Source: Lepidonotus clava (lineage: Eukaryota > Annelida > Polychaeta > Phyllodocida > Polynoidae). From it: a DNA stretch of 64,000 bases. The notes below the pieces were generated by a model. The model saw nothing but the letters and a program-made list of their open reading frames with translations, did not search any database and was not told the DNA's origin. Below are positions 1 through 9,989 of the stretch, piece by piece. Numbering within the stretch: the first letter of the stretch is position 1; each line of letters starts with the position of its first letter. Position numbers and translations under genes: made by a program. Location of the stretch: NCBI GenBank assembly GCA_936440205.1, contig OW387146.1, positions 20,274,458-20,338,457 of the forward strand. The letters are read 5' to 3'.

Positions 1-1
1 C

Positions 2-3000
2 GCGGAGTCACAGGCGGACTGGCTCGCGAGGCACATAGAAGAGGTGGGGGAGGAGCAGCACAAAGCGGATGAGGCTAAGCGGATGAGGCAGCTGAGAGAG
101 CACCAGAGCACACACGACTCGGCCGAAAAAAAAGCGCGGAAGGCAGGGCTGGCCAAGGCTCGGAAGCAAAGGTACAATGAAAGGAAGGCTGAAGAGAAAA
201 GACTGCAGCTGGAGGCCGCGCAGGCTGCGGAGGGTGACCAGGAAGAACCTGCACCTGGCCCAGCCCCCCCTCCAGTCCCTGCCACTGGCCGCGCGCGTCG
301 CGCTGTGGAGCGAGGTGAGCGCCCAGCTGAGCGTCCCCCGTCTCCCAGGCTGCCAGACCTTGCTGCCGACCTTGCTGCCGACCTTCTCGAGCCTCCTCCG
401 GTGGTCCAGCCCCAGCCTCCTGCCCACCTACTCCACCCTGCGCCCGTGGTCCAGCCTCAGCCTCCTGCCGACCTACTCCACCCTGCGCCCGTGGTCGAGC
501 CCCAGCCTCCTGCCGACCTACTCCACCCTGCGCCCGTGGTCGAGCCCCAGCCTCCTGCCGACCTACTAGAGGCCGCCCCCGTGGTCGAGCCCCAGCCTCC
601 TGCCGACCTACTAGAGGCCGCGCCCGTGGTCCAGCCCCAGCCTCCTGCCGACCTACTAGAGGCCGCGCCCGTGGTCGAGCCCCAGCCTCCTGCCGACCTA
701 CTAGAGCCCGCGCCCGTGGTCGAGCCCCAGCCTCCTGCCGACCTACTAGAGCCCGCGCCCGTGGTCGAGCCCGCGCCCGTGGTCGAGCCCCAGCCTCCTG
801 CCGACCTACTAGAGGCTGCTCCCGTGGTCCAGCCTGCCCCGTCTAGAAAGGTAATACTTTATAATCAGTTTACTTTACCCAATAATTCAATGTTTGTTAG
901 TGTAATGCAAATTTATATCTAATGTGTTTGTTAATAGGTATTTTGTTGTGGTCGGCTTAACTATTCTAGATCTACCTACAAGTATTTAGATTCATCTCTA
1001 TTATTATACTTATACTACACAAATTTTGTAAATACATCCCCATTTATATTTTATAGGGTAAGAAGCTCGCGGACCGAGGTGTGAGTGCCCAACTCCACAA
1101 GGAGGCGGCTGAGCGCCGTGCGAAGCGGCAGAGGACCGGGGACGGGGCCAAGGACCGCCCTATCATCCTCAGTGATGAGGATGAGGAGCGGCTTTACCAG
1201 GCCCAGTCACTGACCCGGCAACTTTGTGTAAAGAAGGTAAGTGTAATCTATAACCTACCTACTACATGCTTACCAACTACTGTGTACATACATGTACATG
1301 TATCTGCTTGTAGAATTGATTCAATTTTCTTCTAAAGTCTTCTTGTTTATAAATAGTAGTATTTCTAACTAAATAGTAGTATTTCTAACTACTTTCTCTA
1401 ACTACTTTGTACTCTTTCTATAACTACTTAATATATTATTTTTGTTCAATACATATAGTTATTTTGTCATACTATTTGCAGAAGGTAGACGAGGTCGGGG
1501 GCGGCACCTCGCGGACGGGGTCCCGCAGCAGGACAGCAGCTCTGGCACCTTTACCAGAAAGGCAGACGCTCCGCAGGACCAGGAGCAACCCCGGACAAGC
1601 GACTACCATGTCGGAGGAACTTGCGTAAGTATTATAACAATGTCCAAAACACTACTTGTCTTTCAACATAATATTTCATTTCTTTACTTGTTCTCATTCC
1701 TGTAAGTTATGTATTGATTTGATTTTATCATTTAATTATTTGTCATTATGATTTATCACACTATTTATGTTCCTGTTATACTTGGTACTTTAACAGCGCT
1801 GTTGTTAGGAGGGCATCCGAGAAGAGTGGTCAGTCCTCGCACTGAGCACTTAGGTAATGTACTGTCAATTTAAACTTGGTAGTACTAAGGGCTTGTTAGT
1901 AATGCATGCCTATTTTTTCTAGATCTATACATGTATACATGTATACAATAAGAGGTAAGTATATTTTTATTGGTGATGGGCCTTCAAGTAACAATAACCT
2001 GTTAAGCTGCATGTAGTTATAACCAGAATGTTGCATCTTCTACCTCTGTAATGGTAACATATTGGAAAAATGGAAAAACACTTTACAGACTGCTGTCATG
2101 ATTTTATTTTCCCTAAATAAAAAGTAAACAACAGTAAGAATTTTGCATAAGTGTAATACAACCATTATTTTCCATAAACATTTTTGTTATAAGTATTTTG
2201 ATATTTATGTAATTTATATGCATTGTCTTAATACTCTATTTCAGGTCGCAGTCACAGAAGGAGGAGAAGAAACCAAAGGGTCCTAGGACCCCAAGGAAGT
2301 CCCACCTGTACTACCGAATTGGACTAGAAAAAAGGCAGAATGCGAAGCTGGAGGCCGAGTTAAAGCGGTTGCAGGACGTCATTTCCAAGATGTCGGTCAA
2401 AGCCCAGCCGTCTTCTAAGACTGTGACCTATGCGGAGTTCCTTAGGTCGATTGGCGCTTCCTCTCCTCCCGGTCTGCCTGGTCCTGCGTCGCCCCCTGCT
2501 GCTCCTGGTGCTCCTGCGTCGCCTGGTCCTGCGTCGCCTACTGCTGCTCCTGGTGCTCCTTCGTCGCCTGGTCCTGCGTCGCCTACTGCTGCTCCTGGTG
2601 CTCCTGCGTCGCCTGGTCCTGCGTCGCCTACTGCTGCTCCTGGTTCTCCTGCGTCGCCTGGTCCTGCGTCGCCTACTGCTGTTCCTGCTTCGGAAGGATG
2701 TAAGTTTAAAGAAGTTTTATCTAATTAGTGTTTATTTCTCTTAATCACCCAAGAAAGTTATGTGCATTACATCAATATTCATGGTAAACATACATACTGC
2801 AGCAAGAATATTACACTTACAAATCAAAGCACCTGTATGCCAATGCTTACAATACATACTAAATAAACCATTTAAAACAAACAAAATTTCGTATAAATTT
2901 AGATGACATTTTAGGATACATTATGATTACGGCGTTTTTCCAATCATCGGAATGTTTCCAAATTACATGTGTAGTGTTGCCTGCTGGTGCGACCGCGACG

Positions 3001-5697
3001 CCTCCTGCTGCACCCGCGAAGCCTCCTGCGGGGCCTCCTGCTGCACCTGCGTTGCCTCCCGCGACGCCTCCTGCTGCACCCGCGTTGCCTCCCGCGACGC
3101 CTCCTGCTGCACCCGCGAAGCCTCCTGCGGGGCCTCCTGCTGCACCTGCGTTGCCTCCCGCGACGCCTCCTGCTGCACCCGCGTTGCCTCCCGCGACGCC
3201 TCCTGCTGCACCTGCGTTGCCTCCCGCGACGCCTCCTGCTGCACCTGCGTTGCCTCCCGCGACGCCTCCTGCTGCACCTGCGTTGCCTCCCGCGACGCCT
3301 CCTGCTGCACCTGCGTTGCCTCCCGCGACGCCTCCTGCTGCACCTGCGTTGCCTCCCGCGACGCCTCCTGCTGCACCTGCGTTGCCTCCCGCGACGCCTC
3401 CTGCGGGGCCTCCTGCTGCACCCGCGACGCCTCCTGCGGGGCCTCCTCCTGCACCCGCGACGCCTCCTGCGGGGCCTCCTCCTGCACCCGCGACGCCTCC
3501 TTCTCCTGCGGGGCCTCCTGCTGCACCCGCGAAGCCTCCTGCGGGGCCTCCTCCTGCACCCGCGACGCCTCCTTCTCCTGCGGGGCCTCCTGCTGCACCC
3601 GCGACGCCTCCTGCGGGGCCTCCTCCTGCACCCGCGACGCCTCCTTCTCCTGCGGGACCTCCTGCTGCACCCGCCTTGCCTCGTCCTCCTCCACCACCTA
3701 AGCCCACACCAGCTCGTGACACCTCCGGCACCAAACTTAAACTGTATGACACCTTCATGCGGAACATTTCTGTACTTCCGAAGTCAGCCCGTCGCAATCT
3801 TTTGGGTCAGATAACCACCAAAGAAGAGGTACAACAGGTCCGTGGTGCATCCCTTTTGGCACGCGACCTGGATCTAGATAGAAGAAGTCTGATCTCTCCT
3901 CCCCCAAAGAAAAGCAAGAGAGCTGAGAGATTTGCTGTAGCTAGACAGCTGATAGTTAGTTTCCTGAAAATGCCAGAGAATTCCATCACCCTCCCGGGGA
4001 AGAAAGACACTTTCACCATTAAGAAAATCAAGTACCAGAAGGTGCAGCTCACCGAGTTTTTGTACGTGCTCCACCAGCAGTACAACGATGTGTACCAGGA
4101 GAACCAAGTCAGCTTTTCTTTCTTCTGCGCTGTCCGACGGCAGAACCGCTTCATTTTGCCAGTGCACTGCAACACAACCAATGTCTGTTTGTGCCTGCGC
4201 CATCAGAACTTCGCCCAGAAGATGGTTGTGCTGCGTGGACTAGGCCTGCCTGCTCTTCCAGACACTTTCGTCCGGGATTGCACCACCGAACGCATACGCA
4301 CAGCCTGCGCATCCCTGCCTCCCGTTCTCCACTACCAACAGTGGAAACGTGTTAATGTCACCTACGGGGATGACCAGGTCACGAAGAAGCTTCGGCTGGT
4401 GCCAGTCCAGGAAGAGAAGGAAGACTTCATCAACAACTTCACCACGGACATGCAGGCCTTTTCAGACCACGTGTACCGTGTGTACGCACAACACCGCGCA
4501 GCCACTTCACTTCGTAACAACCTGACTGATACGGAGTGCACAGTTCAGATGGACTTTGCTGAAAACTGGCTTATTTCTTATCCCGACGAGCCCCAGTCTG
4601 TCTACTATGCGAAGGAGCCAGTCACGGTACACCCTGTCGTACTACACATGAAAGAGGGAGATGCGACGATCACCAGGTCCATCAGTATCGTGACTGACGA
4701 CCGGAAGCACGACGCGGGGTCCGTCTTTTGTTTCATCCAAGTAATTATAGACTTCATCAAGTCGAAGTACCCACACATCGAGAATATTCACTACTTGACC
4801 GACGGGCCCACCTCTCAGTACAGGAACTTGTCCATCTTCAGCCTCGTGGCCAAACACAGTGAGCTGTTTGGTCTCACAGCCACGTGGCTGTACTTTGAAG
4901 CTGGGCACGGAAAAGGGGCCTGTGACGGTGTTGGGGCAGCAGCAAAGCGTATGGCTGACAACACCGTCAAGCGGAAGATTTTTATTCACAATGCATTGGA
5001 CTTCGCAAATGCCGGAAACAGGGTCCCTACAGCAGTGCACTACATACATGTGCCAGTTTCCGACATTCAGACTGCCCGGCAAGACCTTGTAGCAGTGGTT
5101 TGTGGACACTCTGTGAAAGGCACAATGAAGACCCATGCCGTCATCTCACCTTCTTACGGCAGGTTATTCCTCCGCGCCACGTCGTGCTACGGTGAGTGCT
5201 GCTACTCAGAGGGACGGTGGATCCTGCAGTGTGGTGGGTGGAGTCAACACACGCTGTTTGAAGAGGAGACCCACTCCGAGATGGAACAGTCCGACTCCCA
5301 GCACGACACAGACGAGTCCGAGCCAGAAGACCAACAGTCTGAGCTCGGGGAAGAAGAGTCTGAGGCGGCAGCGTCACAGCCAGAGGCGACAAGGGCTGTT
5401 CCAGAAGTAGGAAAGTGGGTCTCCTGCCTCTACGACGACAGCTGGTATGTGGGACAGGTGGTTGGAAAGGATGAGGAAGGTGGCCATGTAACAGTGAACT
5501 TTCTTACCCCTGGAAGCCGCGAGACGTGCAACAACCAGTTCAAGTGGCCGAAACGGAAGGACGAGCTGGAAATGCTGCCTGCCGATATACTGACTGTTGT
5601 TTCACCTCCAACACTTCAGGGCAGTGGTCGGCGCACCTTTTTTGAACTGAGTCAGGAAGACTTGGTCAAGTCAATTCAGGCCTACTTTAGAAACTGA
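2..5697 (+). CDS. Five-exon DDE/RNase H-like transposase-type protein with Tudor-like C-terminus (5' partial)
   Basis: Exons, all with GT-AG junctions: <2-850, 1057-1236, 1482-1624, 2245-2699, 2975-5697. They join in phase to about 1449 codons, and the frame is open to the window start. Order of parts: basic, helical N-terminus (Lys/Arg/Glu rich); 15-residue Pro-rich repeats; an acidic SUMO-interaction-like PIILSDEDEE (exon 2); a basic leucine-zipper-like helix (LEKRQNAKLEAELKRLQ, exon 4 of the model); Ala-Ser-Pro repeats; an 11-residue ALPPATPPAAP repeat; then a globular core. The core has a Cys-rich patch (CNTTNVCLCLRHQN) and three acidic motifs that look like a DDE triad: QMDFAENW (Asp at 4552), YLTDGPTSQYRN (Asp at 4801) and FEAGHGKGACDGVG (Glu near 4897, Asp at 4924). 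Near 5410-5600, GKWVSCLYDDSWYVGQVV and following residues resemble a Tudor/SH3 barrel. Uncharacterised invertebrate proteins with this core are common. I infer a mobile-element transposase or a domesticated one, and cannot assign a superfamily. Confidence 0.72.
395..834 (+). repeat. In-frame 45-bp coding minisatellite (Pro-rich, exon 1)
   Basis: About ten units of 45 bp encode EPQPPADLLEAAPVV with E/Q, HP/EA/EP variation. The unit length is a multiple of three, so gain or loss of units keeps the frame. One partial unit near 755-785 (EPAPVVEPAPVV) shows an internal deletion or slippage that also kept the frame. Confidence 0.9.
1797..1851 (+). other. Possible skipped or poison exon inside the transposase-type gene
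   Basis: An acceptor-like taacag precedes 1797 and a donor-like gtaatg follows 1851. If spliced after the exon ending at 1624, the frame reads through about 16 codons (AVVRRASEKSGQSSH) and meets a TGA at 1844-1846. Skipping it joins 1624 to 2245 in perfect phase. An AATAAA lies near 2115. It may be an alternative terminal exon or may not be an exon at all. Confidence 0.3.
2478..2690 (+). repeat. In-frame 45-bp coding minisatellite (Ala/Ser/Pro-rich)
   Basis: Nearly five units of 45 bp encode ASPTAAPGAPASPGP. The sequence is unrelated to the exon 1 repeat but has the same period. It ends just before the donor at 2700. Confidence 0.9.
2996..3690 (+). repeat. In-frame 33-bp coding minisatellite (Pro/Ala-rich, last exon)
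   Basis: About twenty units encode 11-residue blocks such as ALPPATPPAAP, changing towards the 3' end to blocks of the type PPAGPPPAPAT with PPSPAGPPAAPA insertions. No frame on either strand meets a stop inside it, which explains the many overlapping open frames here. Confidence 0.92.
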
Positions 5698-5759
5698 ACT
5701 ATTTTGTAACCTGTCTTTAGGTCACTAAGCATGTTTTCCACCTTTAGAGTAAAGAAATA
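5698..5759 (+). promoter_or_regulatory. 3' UTR and weak poly(A) region of the transposase-type gene
   Basis: After the stop at 5695-5697 there is a short AT-rich stretch with AGTAAA/AAATAA near 5748-5760. No canonical AATAAA lies close to the stop, so the true 3' end may fall inside the tandem array that follows. Confidence 0.3.
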
Positions 5760-8145
5760 ATCGATTGGAGGTGTTTTAGACATGTAGGTATTCATTCAGA
5801 AACATGCTTGTATCTATATAGAACGTACATGATCTGACGGGAACGTACATGATATTTCCAAATTTCCTTATAAAAAAAAGGTTGAAATTTTATATTACTG
5901 CATATATATGTAGTGACGACACTGTAGAATTGTGTTAGGCCTTTCCTAAAGATGTGAACCATGTCTAGCCTAGTGTTAGATGTATTCCAAAGTGAGTTAA
6001 AAAAAAAATTGAATGAAGTTTGACTTCAGGAGGATGTAAGTAAATAACTGTGGTGCAGGCAGGGTTTGTGGCAGCTTTTTCTAATATTCCAACATGTTTC
6101 CTAGCCTGAGGGTGAATATCTAATCGATTCCTAGTATTTTACCTGTCCAGGTAGGGACATAGAAAGATGCTTGTATATATGGAACGTACATGACCTAACG
6201 GGAACGTACGAGATATTTTGACATGTTCTGGTAGAGAGGACAGTTTGTGAACTTTTCAAGTCGTAGAGTATTCTAGTGTTATATTTTCAGATAGAAAACA
6301 AATCTGAGAAGTGTGTTAGGCCTCTCTTAAGCATGTGAACCATGTCTAGCCTAGTGTGAGATGTATTCCAAAGTGAGTAAAAAAAAAAAATCGAATGAAG
6401 TTTGACTTCAGGAGGATGTAAGTAAATAACTGTGGTGCAGGCAGGGTTTGTGGCAGCTTTTTCTAATATTCCAACATGTTTCCTAGCCTGAGGGTGAATA
6501 TCTAATCGATTCCTAGTATTTTACCTGTCCAGGTAGGGACATAGAAAGATGCTTGTATATATGGAACGTACATGACCTAACGGGAACGTACGAGATATTT
6601 TGACATGTTCTGGTAGAGAGGACAGTTTGTGAACTTTTCAAGTCGTAGAGTATTCTAGTGTTATATTTTCAGATAGAAAACAAATCTGAGAAGTGTGTTA
6701 GGCCTCTCTTAAGCATGTGAACCATGTCTAGCCTAGTGTTAGATGTATTCCAAAGTGAGTAAAAAAAAAAAATCGAATGAAGTTAGACTTCAGGGGTATG
6801 TAAGTAAATAACTGTTGTGCAGGCAGGGTTTGTGGCAGCTATTTCTAATATTCCAACATGTTTCCTAGCCTGAGGGTGAATATCTAATCGATTCCTAGTA
6901 TTTTACCTGTCCAGGTAGGGACATAGAAAGATGCTTGTATATATGGAACGTACATGACCTAACGGGAACGTACGAGATATTTTGACATGTTCTGGTAGAG
7001 AGGACAGTTTGTGAACTTTTCAAGTCATAGAGTATTCTAGTGTTATATTTTCAGATAGAAAACAAATCTGAGAAGTGTGTTAGGCCTCTCTTAAGCATGT
7101 GAACCATGTCTAGCCTAGTATTAGATGTATTCCAAAGTGAGTAAAAAAAAAAAATCGAATGAAGTTTGACTTCAGGGGTATGTAAGTAAATAACTGTTGT
7201 GCAGGCAGGGTTTGTGGCAGCTATTTCTAATATTCCAACATGTTTCCTAGCCTGAGGGTGAATATCTAATCGATTCCTAGTATTTTACCTGTCCAGGTAG
7301 GGACATAGAAAGATGCTTGTATATATGGAACGTACATGACCTAACGGGAACGTACGAGATATTTTGACATGTTCTGGTTGAGAGGACAGTTTGTGAACTT
7401 TTCAAGTCGTAGAGTATTCTAGTGTTATATTTTCAGATAGAAAACAAATCTGAGAAGTGTGTTAGGCCTCTCTTAAGCATGTGAACCATGTCTAGCCTAG
7501 TGTTAGATGTATTCCAAAGTGAGTAAAAAAAAAAAATCGAATGAAGTTTGACTTCAGGGGTATGTAAGTAAATAACTGTTGTGCAGGCAGGGTTTGTGGC
7601 AGCTATTTCTAATATTCCAACATGTTTCCTAGCCTGAGGGTGAATATCTAATCGATTCCTAGTATTTTACCTGTCCAGGTAGGGACATAGAAAGATGCTT
7701 GTATATATGGAACGTACATGACCTAACGGGAACGTACGAGATATTTTGACATGTTCTGGTAGAGAGGACAGTTTGTGAACTTTTCAAGTCGTAGAGTATT
7801 CTAGTGTTATATTTTCAGATAGAAAACAAATCTGAGAAGTGTGTTAGGCCTCTCTTAAGCATGTGAACCATGTCTAGCCTAGTGTGAGATGTATTCCAAA
7901 GTGAGTAAAAAAAAAAAATTGAATGAAGTTTGACTTCAGGAGGATGTAAGTAAATAACTGTTGTGCAGGCAGGGTTTGTGGCAGCTATTTCTAATATTCC
8001 AACATGTTTCCTAGCCTGAGGGTGAATATCTAATCGATTCCTAGTATTTAACCTGTCCAGGTAGGGACTTAGAAAGATGCTTGTATATATGGAACGTACA
8101 TGACCTAACGGGAACGTACGAGATATTTTGACATGTTTTTCAGAA
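5760..8145 (+). repeat. 382-bp satellite-like tandem array with paired GGAACGTAC motifs
   Basis: The block starting ctagcctgagggtg recurs at 6101, 6483, 6865, 7247, 7629 and 8011, exactly 382 bp apart each time. Units are nearly identical; a diverged unit lies at 5760-5928. Each unit carries a poly-A run, a short inverted repeat (TGAAGTTTGACTTCA) and two GGAACGTAC motifs 20 bp apart. The array begins directly after the transposase-type gene. I see no open frame in it. Confidence 0.92.
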
Positions 8146-9479
8146 GGGTAAGAAATTCAAACTTTAATCAATATTTGTACATGATTTATGTTATTTTCCA
8201 TTAGGGAAGAAGTTGTATAAGATAATGAAACACTGTTTAGTAATATTTGAGTAAAATCAATTCAATATAAGTGAAATGAAAGTCAGCAATAGTCAATACT
8301 TTTTGAGAATTCTTTATTTGACACAGAATTTACATGGTTGTTAATGATTTCTGCTTACTATTTAAGCAGAATATAATAAAATTAGCATGTTTTCTTCTCT
8401 AAAAAATGAGTTTGGAGTTATTTCCAATTGTATTTAGGAAGAGAGAGAGAGTTAAGTGTCGTGATACCCAGAGTGGAACGTACATGATATAGCTGGAACG
8501 TACGTGATGAAAAATGACTTGACTTTACGAGGGTAGTACATTGAGTATATGATGTGCAGACTTTAACCATTATTATTTCACATAAGATAACATGATAAGG
8601 TCCTGAAATAAGACAGTTAGCAATAATGTGGTCTATATTTATGTTCAGGAATGAAATTGAATAGAAGTAGTTGTTTGAATCATGAAAAAACAAGAAATTA
8701 TGAAATTATGGACCAAGTTTGGAGGAAAATATAATATATAAGTTTCCGATGGATTTTCTTGAATTCTGGCATGATAAATGTACAATCCCTTATGAGTTTG
8801 TAGACTTATTATTGTGTCATTTGGGTGAAATAATACAGAGAAAATTTCAGTTAGGTGCACATAGGTCATTTTCATCACGTACGTTCCAGAGAAAAAACAT
8901 CATAGACTTTGAATAGTTATAAAAACTGACAGCATTGGAGAAACCCAGTATAATGAACATTTCCAGAATGCAGAAGACTTACTTTTTCAAAATAAATAGG
9001 GTCTGTACGGGAATGCTTAATTTATTATAGGAACCAGTGTGAGATGCCAAAAAGTGGAACGTACGTGATATTGTACACTTTCAGAAAAACTGACCCATAT
9101 CCTCTTTTTCTTGAAGCGAAATCCCTCACCAAATGAACCAAACATAAGTATAACAGGGAGTGAAAGGTGTGCTTCAAGAGGATGAGGGGAAACCCTTCTC
9201 CTCTCCTTGAAGAGAAAGAGTTTAGGTATATTGGGTGACAATCAAGTGCTTTTCATGATGCTATTACACTTTGTTTCAAGTAAACCAACTATTATACAGT
9301 CAATATGGTACAGTATAAGACAATGGCAAGTAATAATCATCACAGCAAAGAGCATACAAAATAGTAAGTTTTTACCTATATAATAACTGTTCTATATAAT
9401 AACTGTTAAGTAACCCGCATTTGTATGGTTTCTCAAAGGTTATCTATAAACTTACTATTAAGTCAACCCACGTTCGTGT
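8146..9479. other. Non-coding AT-rich stretch with outlying GGAACGTAC motifs
   Basis: No convincing gene. A motif pair with the same 20-bp spacing lies at 8475/8495, an inverted single motif at 8879-8887 and another direct one at 9056. The 8495 and inverted 8879 sites share extended flanks (TGGAACGTACGTGATGAAAA). The steps 8111-8495 and 8495-8879 are both 384 bp, so the satellite period seems to persist after the unit sequence has decayed. Confidence 0.6.
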
Positions 9480-9859
9480 GTCCAATCTAGGACAAATAAT
9501 TTGAACTTCCGGATTAGTTTAGAAATGGGAGCTGCTTTACAATACATAAGATGTTACTGCATATTATACAGGCATAGCTAAAATATGAGAGAAAACTGCA
9601 TTTAAAGCTTACTTTTCAAATACATTTTATGAGTGGATTTGTATACATTAACAATTCATGAATTGAAGAGGGACAGATGTTTAAACTCAGAGAATTCTTC
9701 ACATCAACCGCCCAATAGACATATATTGACAATGTGCATTGGCTATTTGCCATATCTATATAATCTCACTAGTTGTGATTCACAATCGCTGGCATCCAAT
9801 GAAATTTACCAACATGATGTGGCTTTGGGATTTTCCATTGCCTCAATTTCTGTAGCACA

Positions 9860-9985
9860 TAGGCCTACTTTTGGCAGGGCACACTATTGCGACCAGGCCT
9901 CGACCCTGGAAATTAGCCTCCAAGCTAAAGCAAACAGATAGACAAAATCACTAAGTCCTATTTCCACCTCGCATTAAGCCACATT
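9860..9985 (-). mobile_element. tRNA-derived SINE head (duplicated with unit A)
   Basis: On the minus strand an A-box-like TGGCTTAATGC is followed by a B-box-like GGGTCGAGGCC (plus strand near 9896-9910). Paralogous copies lie near 21060-21200 and 28495-28625, and a better-preserved relative is at 43730-43835. The body of the element is not defined. Confidence 0.4.
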
Positions 9986-9989
9986 TATA

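Noticed and set aside
8-427. Minus-strand 139-codon frame
   Set aside because: Antisense shadow of the GC-rich exon 1; no splice or family support.
2952-3701. Several long overlapping open frames on both strands in the Pro/Ala repeat
   Set aside because: They exist only because the 33-bp unit has no stop in any frame. Only the frame continuing to 5697 joins the globular core and the upstream exons in phase.
5760-8145. CRISPR-like regular array
   Set aside because: The period is 382 bp with no unique spacers, and the sequence is eukaryotic. It is a tandem satellite.
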